64,000 nucleotides of DNA, from assembly GCF_901827155.1 (NCBI RefSeq), contig NZ_LR594659.1, positions 4,588,001-4,652,000 on the forward strand, read 5' to 3'. Each line of letters begins with the position of its first letter. Within the stretch, counting starts at the first letter, position 1. The DNA is from Variovorax sp. PBL-H6. GTDB lineage: Bacteria > Pseudomonadota > Gammaproteobacteria > Burkholderiales > Burkholderiaceae_C. Under the pieces are notes generated by a model. It had not been told where the DNA came from, did not search any database, and worked only from the letters and a program-made list of their open reading frames with translations. Shown one piece after another: positions 40,915 to 50,456 of the stretch. A program made the translations under genes and the position numbers.

Positions 40915-41796
40915 TCAGGGCGTGTGTCCGTGTTCCTCGTGGGCAGGCTCGGCATGCTCATGGGCATGCCCGTGCGGACCATGGGCCAGCCGGCTAACGC
41001 CCATCACCAGCAGGAGACCCGCGGCAAGCCAGGCGACCTGCCACGCGGTCTCGCGTGCGGTCAGACGCTTCTGCAACTGTGGGATCAGGTCAGCCAGCGC
41101 GACGTAGACAAAACTGCTGGAAGCCAGCACCAGGAAGTAAGGCAGCCAGCCATGGAGCTGGTCAACCAGCCACCAACCAGCCAAGCCGCCCAGCGCGGTC
41201 ATGGTGCCGGCAAGCGACACCTTGACCAACGCCGCACGCGCATCGGGCGAGCTCTGGCGCAGCACGACCAGGTCGCCGATGTGATGCGGCACTTCGTGCG
41301 CCAACACCGCAAGCGCCGCGACCAGCCCCAGGCGCAGGTCGGCGATGAAGGCCGAGGCGATCAGGATGCCGTCGCCGAAGCAATGCACGCTGTCGCCGGT
41401 GAGCACGGCCCAGCCGCCACCCTTGCGCACAGGCTCGTGGCCTTGTGAATGCGCGTGTCCGTGTCCGTGCCCATGTACATGTCGGTGCTGCGCCTCCTCG
41501 CCATGATGATGCTCATGGCCGTGGTGCCAGAGTTCGGCCTTGTCGAGCAGGAAGAACAGCACCAGCCCACCCAGCAGCACGCCGAACAGCAGTCCCGGTT
41601 CGATGCGGCTCTCGAACGCCTCGGGCAGCAGATGCATGAAGGCCGTGGCCAGCAGCGCACCGGCGGCCAGGCTCAGGAGGTGCTGCGGATCGACGCCGCC
41701 GCCGCGGCGCACGCCCACGCGCAGCAGCAGCGCGGCGACCCAGACACTTCCGATGCCGGCAACCAGGGTGGCGGCGATGATGACGAACAGGTTCAT
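40915..41796 (-). CDS. ZIP-family metal transporter
   Basis: This 293-residue membrane protein has the metal-site motifs HCFGDGILIASAF and LAHEVPHHIGD in adjacent helices. It has a His-rich loop (GHEHHHGEEAQHRHVHGHGH, about residues 93-112) and a His-rich tail, matching ZupT-like zinc importers. The start at 41796 (MNLFVIIAATLV) is preferred. Nearness to the Zrg-like operon hints at a zinc theme, though it is read from the other strand. Confidence 0.93.
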   Translation of the reverse strand: MNLFVIIAATLVAGIGSVWVAALLLRVGVRRGGGVDPQHLLSLAAGALLATAFMHLLPEAFESRIEPGLLFGVLLGGLVLFFLLDKAELWHHGHEHHHGEEAQHRHVHGHGHGHAHSQGHEPVRKGGGWAVLTGDSVHCFGDGILIASAFIADLRLGLVAALAVLAHEVPHHIGDLVVLRQSSPDARAALVKVSLAGTMTALGGLAGWWLVDQLHGWLPYFLVLASSSFVYVALADLIPQLQKRLTARETAWQVAWLAAGLLLVMGVSRLAHGPHGHAHEHAEPAHEEHGHTP

Positions 41797-41810
41797 GTCG
41801 GCTTCACGAG

Positions 41811-41841
41811 AAAAACAAAAGCCGCCCATCGGACGGCTTTC
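41811..41841 (-). terminator. Terminator retained downstream of the dienelactone hydrolase remnant
   Basis: AAAGCCG and CGGCTTT pair across about ten bases. Reading leftward a T-rich run follows, about 20 bases past the remnant stop and before the ZIP gene. Confidence 0.65.
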
Positions 41842-41859
41842 AGCAGAAAGCGAGGCGCC

Positions 41860-42041
41860 TCAGTCGACGCCGTGAGTCTTGACCAGGCCCGCCTTCGCTT
41901 TCAGCCGTCCTCGGCCGGGCCCGCGACGTAGCTCGGCCGGTAGTCGGCGTGGAAGGCGTGGCCCGCTTCGGGGTACACGACGAACTGCGAGGCTTGGCCG
42001 CCGGCGAGCCGGTGGCAAGAGCCGCTTTCATCTTATCAACC
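41860..42041 (-). pseudogene. C-terminal remnant of a dienelactone hydrolase-family gene
   Basis: Reading leftward, VDKMKAAL appears in one frame, then ASQFVVYPEAGHAFHADY RPSYVAGPAEDG in a second, then KAGLVKTHGVD and a stop in a third. Together these match the last ~60 residues of dienelactone hydrolases, with the catalytic His in GHAF. At least two frameshifts separate them and the first ~190 residues are absent. The original terminator survives downstream. Confidence 0.75.
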
Positions 42042-42118
42042 GTGTCAAGGGATGCCCTGGTCCTTGCCGCCACAGGGACGGAGGCCCGCTTGGAGCGCAA
42101 AGGCGGCACTGTAGGCGA

Positions 42119-42871
42119 TCAAGCATGAATCCGCTGGGAAACCCCGTCATAGGCCCGCAAGGCAAGCGCCGAAGCCAGGACCCGTGCCGGATCGACCAGC
42201 CGCAGCCCGGCAACGGCGGCCGAGCCTTGCAGCCCCAGCGGGATCTCCGTGCAGCCCATGACGATGGCCACAGGCCCATGCCGCTGCGCCAGTTGCAGTG
42301 CGACCTGGCTGAAGCAATGCTCCGCCAAACGCATGTCACCGGCTTTCACGCCTTCGTAGATGCCGCGCATCAGCAGGCTGCGCTCCTCTGCAAGCGGCAA
42401 GTGGCACGCCAGGCCCGCATCGGCGAGCGCCTGCTCGTAAAGGCCCACGCGGTACGTGCCCTCGGTCGCCATCAGCGCCGTGCCGCGCACGCCCTCGGCC
42501 GCCAGCTGGGCCGAGACCTCGCGCGCCACATGCAACACCTCGACCTGCGGAAAGCGCGCCTGCAGCGTCGCGTGCCAGGCATGGGCCGTGTTGCACGCGA
42601 TCGCCACGGCGCGGCTGCCAAGGGCGGCCAGCCGGCCCAGCGCCTGCAGCATGGGCTCGAGCGGCTGATGGGCGCCGAGCGCGTTGGATTCGATTGCGCC
42701 GCTGCGGTCGGGCACCGGCACCTGCGCCAGCCAGTGCTCGGGAAAGGCCTGGTCCCGCACCGGCTCGCCGCGCGCACGCATGAGCCGGGCACAGGCTTCG
42801 ACGAAGAGGCGCACGAAGTCGGCGCCGGCCGCCGGCCCCATGCCGCCGAGAATGCCAACAACGTTTGTCAC
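42119..42871 (-). CDS. Aspartate/glutamate racemase-family protein
   Basis: This 250-residue protein has the paired active-site cysteines Cys93 (IACNTAHAWH) and Cys207 (VMGCTEIPL) and opens with VGILGGMGPAAGADF, the family signature. It interconverts D- and L-forms of an acidic amino acid or a related acid. Neighbours are a glutamate/aspartate binding protein and a D-amino-acid dehydrogenase-like flavoprotein, which fit such a substrate. Confidence 0.88.
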   Translation of the reverse strand: MTNVVGILGGMGPAAGADFVRLFVEACARLMRARGEPVRDQAFPEHWLAQVPVPDRSGAIESNALGAHQPLEPMLQALGRLAALGSRAVAIACNTAHAWHATLQARFPQVEVLHVAREVSAQLAAEGVRGTALMATEGTYRVGLYEQALADAGLACHLPLAEERSLLMRGIYEGVKAGDMRLAEHCFSQVALQLAQRHGPVAIVMGCTEIPLGLQGSAAVAGLRLVDPARVLASALALRAYDGVSQRIHA

Positions 42872-42909
42872 GGATCGAGTTTTCCGATGAGCCTGGCTTC
42901 ATTCCAGAG

Positions 42910-43005
42910 ACACCGCGGAACCGGCTTTGCCGGGCCGCTGGTGTCGCCCCCGGAAGGGGGTTGGCGAAAGCGACACGAAGTGCGCGAAGCCTCGGGGAGA
43001 GCTTA
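42910..43005. repeat. Dispersed hairpin repeat, copy 2, ending at the gltI-like stop codon
   Basis: This segment shares the ACACCGCGG...GGTGT cruciform and the following GCCCCCGG-rich stretch with 8725-8815 and ends in AGCTTA. The final TTA is the stop codon (TAA, minus strand) of the binding-protein gene, exactly as in copy 1. Confidence 0.75.
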
Positions 43006-43884
43006 TGTGGCCGGTTTATCAGTGGGAGACTTGATGTTGTCTCGCAGCTGCGGGCTCATCGGCAGGTTCAGCGGCACGTTCTTGGGCGGGATCGGCTGCA
43101 TGAACCACTTGTTGTACAGCTTCTCGAACTCCCCGCTCTTCATCAGTCCGATGAAGGTATCGTCCACCACTTTCTTGAAAGCGGTGTCGTCCTTGGCCAG
43201 CATGCAGGCATAGGGCTCGACCTGCAGCGCCTCGCCAACCACCTCGAACTCGGCCGGGTTCTTCGCGTTGGCCATGAGTCCGTACAGCAGGATGTCGTCC
43301 ATTGCGAAGGCCGCCGCGCGGCCGCTCTCGACCAGCAGGAAGGCATCCGCATGGTCCTTGGCCAGCACGAGGTCCATGTCGAGGTTCTTCTCGGCGTTGT
43401 ACTTGCGCATGACCAGCGCGTTGGTGGTGCCGGTGGTGCTGGTGACTGTCTTCTTCGCGAGGTCGGCGTAGTCCTTGATGTTCGACGACTTCTTCACCAG
43501 CAGGCGCGTACCCGTGTAGAAGTGGTTGACGGCAAAGCTCACGTCCTTGGCCCGTGCGCTGTTGTTCGTGGTAGAGCCGCACTCGAGGTCGATGGTGCCG
43601 TTGCTCAGCAGCGGGATGCGGTTCTGCGAGGTCACGGCCATCATCGCCACCTCCAGGTTGGGCTTGTTGAGCTTCTTCTTGACGGCCTCGACCACCGCGT
43701 TGGAGAGCTCGACCGAGAAGCCGATCGGCTTGCCTCCATCCAGGTAGCTGAAGGGCACCGAGGACTCGCGGTAGGCGAGCGTGATCTTGCCGGAGGCGGC
43801 GATCTTGGCCAGGGTGTCGGCAGCCTGCGCGCCGGTTGCGGCAGCAGCGAGCGACACGGCGGCCACCAATACGGAAATCTTCAT
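43003..43884 (-). CDS. gltI: Glutamate/aspartate-type ABC binding protein (GltI-like)
   Basis: This 293-residue protein has a signal peptide (cleavage after TGAQA near 21) and the family-3 binding fold: ESSVPFSYLDGGKPIGFSVE, DLECGSTTNNSARAKDVSF and SGEFEKLYNKWF. GltI-type proteins bind glutamate or aspartate. No permease or ATPase gene accompanies it, so it must share a transporter encoded elsewhere. Its stop codon merges with a dispersed repeat. Confidence 0.87.
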   Translation of the reverse strand: MKISVLVAAVSLAAAATGAQAADTLAKIAASGKITLAYRESSVPFSYLDGGKPIGFSVELSNAVVEAVKKKLNKPNLEVAMMAVTSQNRIPLLSNGTIDLECGSTTNNSARAKDVSFAVNHFYTGTRLLVKKSSNIKDYADLAKKTVTSTTGTTNALVMRKYNAEKNLDMDLVLAKDHADAFLLVESGRAAAFAMDDILLYGLMANAKNPAEFEVVGEALQVEPYACMLAKDDTAFKKVVDDTFIGLMKSGEFEKLYNKWFMQPIPPKNVPLNLPMSPQLRDNIKSPTDKPAT

Positions 43885-44106
43885 GCGAGCCCTTTCGGTC
43901 GGATTGAAATGTGTTGCGGAGTGTAGGAACGATTCACTCCGTCGTCACAATTCCTTTTGCGGGCATGGCCATGATCAAAAGTTATGACTTGGGCGCTCGA
44001 GGGCATGAGCTTTGGCTATGGGCCGCCGCGCTTTTGGCATTTCACGCACCGGCGGCCACCGCCTAGAGTCGGCACATTCCAATGAAAGCGACAGGAAGAA
44101 GGCGTC

Positions 44107-45318
44107 ATGCATGTGGGTGTGCTGGGTGCGGGCATCGTCGGCTTGGCCACGGCCTGGCAGTTGAGCCGGCGGGGCTGCCAGGTGAGCGTGGTTGATCGCG
44201 CGGTGCCCGGGTCCGGCGCGAGCGGCGGCAATGGCGCGCAGCTGAGCTATTCCTACGTGCAGCCGCTGGCGGATCCCTCCATCTGGAAGCAGCTGCCGAA
44301 GTTGCTGTTCTCGCCCTCCTCCCCGCTCAAGCTGCGGCCCCAGCTCGATCCGCTGCAGTGGCGTTGGGGGCTGGCCTTTCTCGCGGCATGCAACGCGCGC
44401 ACCTCGCGCGAGACCACGGCTCGACTGCTGGGATTGGCTGCCGAGAGCCGCACCGCGTTCGATGCCATGCTCGCCGAGCTCGAACCCGACTGCGATTTCT
44501 CCAGCACAGGCAAGTTGGTTCTGTATGCGAGCGCCGCCTCGCTGCATGGCGCCGGCCGTCAACTCGCGCTTCAGCGCACGATGGGCAGCGAGCAGCGCCT
44601 GGTCACGCCCGACGAATGCATCGCAATCGAACCGGCACTGACGGCATATCGCGACCAGATGGCGGGCGCCATCCACACGCCCAGCGAATGCGCTGCCGAC
44701 TGTCTCAAGCTCTGCATCGCGCTCGAAGGTGCATTGAGGGCGCGCGGCGTGCGCTTCCTGCTCGACTGCGAGGTGCAGGGCTTCGAACGCGGTGATGGCC
44801 GTCTGGCTGCGGTGCGCACCAGCGCGGGCGACCTGGAGGCCGACGCCTTCGTCATGGCCCTCGGCACCGCCTCGCACCGGCTGGGTCGCCAGCTCGGCAG
44901 CTACTTGCCGGTCTATCCGCTCAAGGGATACAGCATCACGGTCGATGTGGATGGCGCACCCGACGCCGCGCCGCGCGTCAGCGTGACCGACAGCGCGCGC
45001 AAGGTGGTGTTCGCGCGCATCGGCTCGCGCCTGCGGGTGGCCGGAATGGCCGAGTTGGTGGGGCACGATGCGAGCATACCGGCCACGCGCATCGAGACGC
45101 TGGCGGCGGCGACGCGCGCCGTGTTTCCGCAGGCCAGCCGCATGCAGGCGCTCCATCCCTGGACCGGCATGCGCCCGGCCACACCGACAGGCGTTCCGAT
45201 CATCGGTCGCGTGGCCGGTGCGCCGTCGAACATGTTGTTCAACACCGGCCATGGCGCGCTGGGTTTCACGCTGGCCTTCGGGTCGGCAGAGCGCGTGGCG
45301 CGGCAATTGGCTGGCTAG
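44107..45318 (+). CDS. dadA: FAD-dependent D-amino-acid dehydrogenase-like oxidoreductase
   Basis: This 403-residue protein has an N-terminal dinucleotide fold (MHVGVLGAGIVGLATAW), a DAO-type domain with YPLKGYSITVDVD, and a C-terminal MRPATPTGVPIIGR plus GHGALGFTLAFGSA, all typical of DadA. It would oxidise D-amino acids to keto acids. It is divergent from the binding-protein gene (222 bp apart) and preceded by AGGAAGAAGG. Acidic D-amino acids are the suggested substrate from context. Confidence 0.85.
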   Translation: MHVGVLGAGIVGLATAWQLSRRGCQVSVVDRAVPGSGASGGNGAQLSYSYVQPLADPSIWKQLPKLLFSPSSPLKLRPQLDPLQWRWGLAFLAACNARTSRETTARLLGLAAESRTAFDAMLAELEPDCDFSSTGKLVLYASAASLHGAGRQLALQRTMGSEQRLVTPDECIAIEPALTAYRDQMAGAIHTPSECAADCLKLCIALEGALRARGVRFLLDCEVQGFERGDGRLAAVRTSAGDLEADAFVMALGTASHRLGRQLGSYLPVYPLKGYSITVDVDGAPDAAPRVSVTDSARKVVFARIGSRLRVAGMAELVGHDASIPATRIETLAAATRAVFPQASRMQALHPWTGMRPATPTGVPIIGRVAGAPSNMLFNTGHGALGFTLAFGSAERVARQLAG

Positions 45319-46217
45319 GCCATCTCCTCGATCGCATCGCGCATGCAGCGCGTGATGCCGCGGACCGCCACCGAATCGGGCCGCTCGGCAAATCGCAAGG
45401 CACGGATCGGCACCGGGATGCGCGGCTCGAGCGCCAGCACATCCACCTTGTCGCGATCGGCCGAGCTGGCGGTGCAGCCGTCGACCAGCGCCACGCCCAA
45501 GCCATGGTGCGCCATGGCAAGCGCGGCATGGTAGGTCTGCACCGTGACGATCGCCTCTTGAAAACCCACGCCGGCCTGCCTGCAAGCCTGGCTCAGGGTC
45601 GTGCCCACGGGGTCGCGGCTGTCGAGCCCCACCACCGGGACCTTGACCAGATCGTGCAGCGCCGCCGAGCCATTGCGAACCAGCACGCGCGGCAACATCC
45701 CCTTGGGTGCGATGCACACCATTCGGCTGTCGGCCAGCGCCTCCTGGGTGAGCGAGGGATGCACCGCCGGACTGAAGGCGAAGCCGACATCCGCCTCTTG
45801 CCGAAGCAGCGCGGACATGATCTGCGGCGAATGCAGCGATTCCACGGTGACGGCAATTCCCGGGTGCTTCTGCCGAAAGGCCTTGAGCGCACGCGGCAGC
45901 ACTTCATAGCTCAACGCCAGCACCGTGAGGATGCGCAGCTCGCCCGCATCGCTGCCCGTGCGCAGGTGGGCTGCCAGCCGCTGTACCTCGTCGAGCTGAG
46001 CGAACAGGCGCTCGATGTGCGGATACAGCGCCTGCGCCTCGGTCGTGGGGGTGAGGCGCCCCTTGGCGCGCTGGAACAGCGGAAATCCCAACTGGAGCTC
46101 CGCATGCTGCAGCGTGCGGCTGACGGCCGGCTGCGTGATGTTGATGAGCCTGGCCGCCGCGCTCACGCTGCCGGTGAGCATGATGGCGTTGAAGACCTCG
46201 ATGTGGCGCAGGCGCAT
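45315..46217 (-). CDS. LysR-family regulator
   Basis: This 300-residue regulator has an N-terminal winged helix (GSVSAAARLINITQPAVSRT, residues ~16-35) and an effector domain. It converges with and overlaps the dadA-like gene by four bases at the stops. It may control dadA or the nearby peptidase. Its start is seven bases after the peptidase stop on the same strand, suggesting co-transcription with it. Confidence 0.85.
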   Translation of the reverse strand: MRLRHIEVFNAIMLTGSVSAAARLINITQPAVSRTLQHAELQLGFPLFQRAKGRLTPTTEAQALYPHIERLFAQLDEVQRLAAHLRTGSDAGELRILTVLALSYEVLPRALKAFRQKHPGIAVTVESLHSPQIMSALLRQEADVGFAFSPAVHPSLTQEALADSRMVCIAPKGMLPRVLVRNGSAALHDLVKVPVVGLDSRDPVGTTLSQACRQAGVGFQEAIVTVQTYHAALAMAHHGLGVALVDGCTASSADRDKVDVLALEPRIPVPIRALRFAERPDSVAVRGITRCMRDAIEEMA

Positions 46218-46224
46218 CGAGCAA

Positions 46225-47514
46225 CTACTTCGGATCGACCTTGCCGCGCGAGATGTCCATCACCATCCGCGCCGCCAGGTAGAGCCGCGGCTCGATGGAG
46301 TCGATCAACACGTACTCGGCATCCGCCGAGTGCGCGCCGAAGCCCTGCAAGCCGAAGCGCTCCACCACGGGCGCCTTGGTCTGCAGCGCCGCAAAGGCCG
46401 CATCGGTGCCGCCACCGGCCACCTTGTCGTCCGCGCCGAGATCGCGACCCAGTTCCTTGTAGACCGCCTGTGCATGCGAGGCGAGCGTGCGCGAGGCGTC
46501 GGTCGCCTCCAGCGGCGGCCGGCGTCGCTCGAACTTCATCTCGACCCTGGCCTCGGGGATCAGCTGCTTCTTCACGCGCTCCTGCACCTGCTTCTCGATG
46601 CGGTCGTAGTCGCTGACCTTGAGCACACGCACGTCGGCTCCGGCGCTGGCCGACGCCGGGATCACGTTGCGATTGGTGCCCGCCTTCGCGATGGTCCAGT
46701 TCATCTTGAGGCCGGTTGCCGGATCGGACAGGTCGCGCATCTGCAGGATCTGGTGCGAGAGCTCGTAGAGCGCGTTCACACCCAGCTCCGGCGCCGAGCC
46801 CGCATGCGAGGCCTTGCCGCTGACGTTGAGCGACACCGAGGCGATGCCGGCGGTGGCCAGCGAGAGCTTGTCTTCCTTGATCGAGGCGCCCTCGTACGAC
46901 ATCACCGCGTCGTGCTCCGCGCCGAGCCGGCTGATGAGCGCGCGCGAGCCGGGCGAGCTGATTTCCTCGTCGCCGTTGATCAGCACCGTGAGCGTGCCGT
47001 ACTCGTTGAAGTCCAGCGCCTTCAGCAGCGCCACGGCGTGCAGGATGACGGCGACACCCTGCTTGTCGTCGGCAATGCCGAGGCCGTAAGCCTTGTCGCC
47101 TTCGATGCGGAACGGCTGCTTGTTCAGCATGCCGATTCGATAGACCGTGTCCATGTGGGCGATCAGCATGATCTTCTTGCTGCCCGTGCCCTTGAAGGTG
47201 GCGCGTACTGCCTTGCCGATCTTCTCCGGCGTGTCCTCCATGCGGTAGGCCTCGGCCGTCGGGTCGACCAGCTCGACCTGGCCGCCCATCGCCTTGAGCC
47301 GCTCGGCGATCAGGTTGGCGATCTTGTCCAGCCCTTCGAGGTCGCGGCTGCCCGATTCGATGGAGACCAGCTGCTTCAAGGTATCGAGCAGGGCGGGCTT
47401 TTCCTTGGCGGCCAGCGCGGCGATGCGCTCATCGGGCGCGGCCGAGGCGATGCCGAGCCAGGCGGCGCAGAGGGCGCCGAGCGCGAAGGCGCGGAGGGAA
47501 TGCGGGAGCTTCAT
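46225..47514 (-). CDS. M20-family carboxypeptidase G2-like protein
   Basis: This 429-residue protein has a signal peptide (cleavage near GIASA, ~25), metal ligands in AHMDTVY, GIADDKQG and GDEEISSPGS, and a dimerisation domain insert (about 225-330). CPG2-type enzymes remove C-terminal glutamate from folates and peptides in the periplasm. This fits a local glutamate theme with the GltI-like and racemase genes. It reads away from polA's end (51 bp). Confidence 0.88.
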   Translation of the reverse strand: MKLPHSLRAFALGALCAAWLGIASAAPDERIAALAAKEKPALLDTLKQLVSIESGSRDLEGLDKIANLIAERLKAMGGQVELVDPTAEAYRMEDTPEKIGKAVRATFKGTGSKKIMLIAHMDTVYRIGMLNKQPFRIEGDKAYGLGIADDKQGVAVILHAVALLKALDFNEYGTLTVLINGDEEISSPGSRALISRLGAEHDAVMSYEGASIKEDKLSLATAGIASVSLNVSGKASHAGSAPELGVNALYELSHQILQMRDLSDPATGLKMNWTIAKAGTNRNVIPASASAGADVRVLKVSDYDRIEKQVQERVKKQLIPEARVEMKFERRRPPLEATDASRTLASHAQAVYKELGRDLGADDKVAGGGTDAAFAALQTKAPVVERFGLQGFGAHSADAEYVLIDSIEPRLYLAARMVMDISRGKVDPK

Positions 47515-47565
47515 CTTTCTTGTCTTTCCTTTCTTTCTCGGGTCCGTCTTCTTTCTCTTCGTCCT

Positions 47566-50358
47566 TCAGTGGGCCTTGTCCCAGTTCGGGCCGAAGCCGA
47601 TCTCGGCCAGGAGCGGGACCTTGAGTTCCGCCACGCCCGCCATGATCCGCGGGATCTCGCCGCGAACCCAGTCGACTTCATCCTCGGGCACCTCGAACAC
47701 CAGTTCGTCGTGCACCTGCATGATCATCTTGGTACGGCGCTGCTCGGCGTCGAGCACCTCCTGCACCTTGACCATGCTGAGCTTGATCAGGTCGGCCGCC
47801 GTGCCCTGCATCGGCGCGTTGATGGCGGCGCGCTCGGCTGCACCGCGACGAGGCCCGTTGGGCGACCTGATTTCGGGCAGGTAGAGGCGCCGGCCGAAAA
47901 CTGTCTCGACGTATCCCATTTCCTTGGCCGACGCCTTGGTCTCGTCCATGTAGATCTTCACGCCCGGATAGCGGGCGAAGTAACGGTCGATGTAGGAGGC
48001 AGCGGCCTTGGTCTCGATGCCGAGGTTGCGCGCCAGGCCGAAGCTGCTCATGCCGTAGATCAGCCCGAAGTTGATCACCTTGGCGTAGCGGCGCTGCTCG
48101 TTCGACACCTGGTCCACCGCCACGCCGAACACCTCGGCAGCGGTCGCGCGGTGCACGTCGATGCCTTCGGTGAATGCGCGCAGCAGCGACGCGTCGCCAC
48201 TGATGTGGGCCATGATGCGCAGCTCGATCTGCGAGTAGTCGGAACTCGCGATCACACTGCCCGCGGGTGCCACGAAAGCCTCGCGCACGCGCCGTCCTTC
48301 AGGGGTGCGGATGGGGATGTTCTGCAGGTTGGGGTCGTTGCTGGACAGCCGCCCCGTCACCGCCACGGCCTGTGCGTAGTGCGTGTGCACGCGGCCCGAG
48401 CGCGGATGCGCCAGCTGGCCCAGCTTGTCGGTGTAGGTGCCCTTGAGCTTGGACAGGCCGCGGTGCTCGAGGATCTTGGCCGGCAGCGGGAAGTCCTCGG
48501 CCAGTTTCTCCAGCACCTCCTCGTCGGTGCTCGGGGCGCCGCTCGGCGTCTTCTTGACCACCGGCAGCCCCAGCTTGGTGAAGAAGACCTCGCCGATCTG
48601 CTTCGGCGAGCCCAGGTTGAAGGGTTGGCCCGCGAGCTCATACGCCTCCTGCTCCAGCGCCATGATGCGCTTGCCCAGTTCGTTGCTCTGCGCCGCCAGT
48701 GTGGGCGCGTCGATCAGCACGCCATTGCGCTCGACCCGGTAGAGCGCCTCGCTGGAGGCCATCTCCAGTTCGTAGATGAAGCGAAGCTTGTCGTCGGCCT
48801 GCAGTCTGGGCCAGAGCGCGAGGTGCACGTCCAGCGTCTGGTCGGAGTCCTCGCAGGCGTACTCGGCAGCCTTGTCGATCGACACCTGGCTGAACGGGAT
48901 CTGGTGCGCGCCCTTGCCGCACAGGTCTTCGTAGTCGATGCCGCTGCGGCCCAGGTGGCGCTCGGCCAGGCTGGCCAGGCCGTGCGGCTTGTGCACTTCC
49001 AGCACGTAGCTCTGCAGCATGGTGTCGTGCGCATAGCCCTGCACCTCGATGCCGTGGTTGGCGAACACATGGCGGTCGTACTTGACGTGCTGCCCCAGCT
49101 TCTTCTTCGTGCCGTCCTGGAGCCAGGGCTTGAGTTTGGCGAGCACCTCGTCGCGCGGCAGTTGCACCGGCGCGTCGCCGTAGTTGTGCGCCACCGGGAT
49201 GTAGGCCGCCTCGCCCGGCTTGACGCTGAAGCTGATGCCCACGATCTCGGCATGGACCTCGTCCAGCGAGGTGGTCTCGGTGTCCAGCGCGACCAGCTCG
49301 GCGGCCTCGACCTTCGCCAGCCAGGCTTCGAAGAGTGCCCAGTCGAGGACCGTGTCGTAGACCAGGTTGCTGGCCTTGGCCGCGGCATCGGCGGCCGGCT
49401 CCTCGAGCAGGCCGGTGCCGCCCTCCGGGCCGCGCATCGCCTTGTTCTCCTCGATGAGCTCGGGCGGGACTTCGTGCGCCTCCAGCGTCTTCACCAGGCT
49501 CTTGAAGCCATACCTCTCATAGAAGCTCTTCAGTGCGTCGACCTGCTGCGGGCCGATGGCGATGCCGTCGAGCGCGGGCAGCCCCGGCACATGGCCATCG
49601 AGCTCGCAATCGGTGCGGATGGTCACCAGGCGCCTGCCCTGCGGCAGCCAGTCGAGCGCCTTTCGCAGGTTCTCGCCGGCCTGGCCCTTGACCTCGCCGG
49701 CGCGGGCGATCAGCGCATCGAGCGAGCCGTACTCCAGCAGCCACTTGGCGGCCGTCTTCGGGCCCACCTTGTCGACCCCGGGCACGTTGTCGACGCTGTC
49801 GCCCACCAGCGTCTGGTAGTCGACCATCAGGCGGGGCGGCACGCCGAACTCGGCCGTGACGCCGGCCACGTCGCGCTTCTTGCCGTTCATGGTGTCGATG
49901 ATGGTGACGTGCTGGTCGACCAGTTGGCTCAGGTCCTTGTCTCCGCTGGAGACGATCACCTCGACGCCCTGGTTCGCCGCGGTGCGCGCCAGCGTGCCGA
50001 TCACGTCGTCGGCCTCGATGTCGGGCACGCACAGCACCGGCCATCCCAGGAGCTTGACGACTTCGTGAATAGGCTCGACCTGGCTGCGCAGGTCGTCGGG
50101 CATCGGGGAGCGGTTGGCCTTGTACTCGGGATACCAATCATCCCTGAAGGTCTTGCCGGGCGCGTCGAAGACGCAGGCGGCGTAGTCGGCGCGCACCTCG
50201 CGGCGCAGCACCTGCAGCATGTTGATCATGCCGCGGATGGCGCCTGTCGCCGGGCTGCGGGGATCGCCCGGCACCGCGCGCAGATCGGGCATCGCGTGGA
50301 AAGCGCGGTAGAGGTAGCTCGAACCATCCACGAGCAGCAATGTTTTCTTGTCGGTCAT
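47566..50358 (-). CDS. polA: DNA polymerase I
   Basis: This 930-residue enzyme has a 5'-3' exonuclease domain (about 1-260, LLLVDGSSYLYRAFHAMPDL), a 3'-5' proofreading domain with the DxE pair intact (LVALDTETTSLDEVHAEI) and a polymerase domain (about 530-930, SSDYSQIELRIMAHISGD and IMQVHDELVFEVPEDEV). The ATG at 50358 (MTDKKTLLLVDG) is preferred over one three codons earlier. Long rightward open frames over this gene are GC-driven shadows. Confidence 0.97.
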   Translation of the reverse strand: MTDKKTLLLVDGSSYLYRAFHAMPDLRAVPGDPRSPATGAIRGMINMLQVLRREVRADYAACVFDAPGKTFRDDWYPEYKANRSPMPDDLRSQVEPIHEVVKLLGWPVLCVPDIEADDVIGTLARTAANQGVEVIVSSGDKDLSQLVDQHVTIIDTMNGKKRDVAGVTAEFGVPPRLMVDYQTLVGDSVDNVPGVDKVGPKTAAKWLLEYGSLDALIARAGEVKGQAGENLRKALDWLPQGRRLVTIRTDCELDGHVPGLPALDGIAIGPQQVDALKSFYERYGFKSLVKTLEAHEVPPELIEENKAMRGPEGGTGLLEEPAADAAAKASNLVYDTVLDWALFEAWLAKVEAAELVALDTETTSLDEVHAEIVGISFSVKPGEAAYIPVAHNYGDAPVQLPRDEVLAKLKPWLQDGTKKKLGQHVKYDRHVFANHGIEVQGYAHDTMLQSYVLEVHKPHGLASLAERHLGRSGIDYEDLCGKGAHQIPFSQVSIDKAAEYACEDSDQTLDVHLALWPRLQADDKLRFIYELEMASSEALYRVERNGVLIDAPTLAAQSNELGKRIMALEQEAYELAGQPFNLGSPKQIGEVFFTKLGLPVVKKTPSGAPSTDEEVLEKLAEDFPLPAKILEHRGLSKLKGTYTDKLGQLAHPRSGRVHTHYAQAVAVTGRLSSNDPNLQNIPIRTPEGRRVREAFVAPAGSVIASSDYSQIELRIMAHISGDASLLRAFTEGIDVHRATAAEVFGVAVDQVSNEQRRYAKVINFGLIYGMSSFGLARNLGIETKAAASYIDRYFARYPGVKIYMDETKASAKEMGYVETVFGRRLYLPEIRSPNGPRRGAAERAAINAPMQGTAADLIKLSMVKVQEVLDAEQRRTKMIMQVHDELVFEVPEDEVDWVRGEIPRIMAGVAELKVPLLAEIGFGPNWDKAH

Positions 50359-50456
50359 CCGGCCCATTTTGCCGCGCCGCGTCCGAGCGCCCGCACGACG
50401 GAGAACGTCGCCACCGGCTGACAACGGCGCACGGGACTGCCGCCTACAATCCGCCC

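Noticed and set aside
43885..44106. LysR binding site between gltI and dadA
   Set aside because: Only weak T-N11-A symmetry (ATGAGC/GGCTAT); not convincing.
46015..50421. 1468-residue open frame on the plus strand opposite the peptidase and polA genes
   Set aside because: It is antisense to two clear genes, has low-complexity content and no family resemblance; high GC suppresses stop codons.
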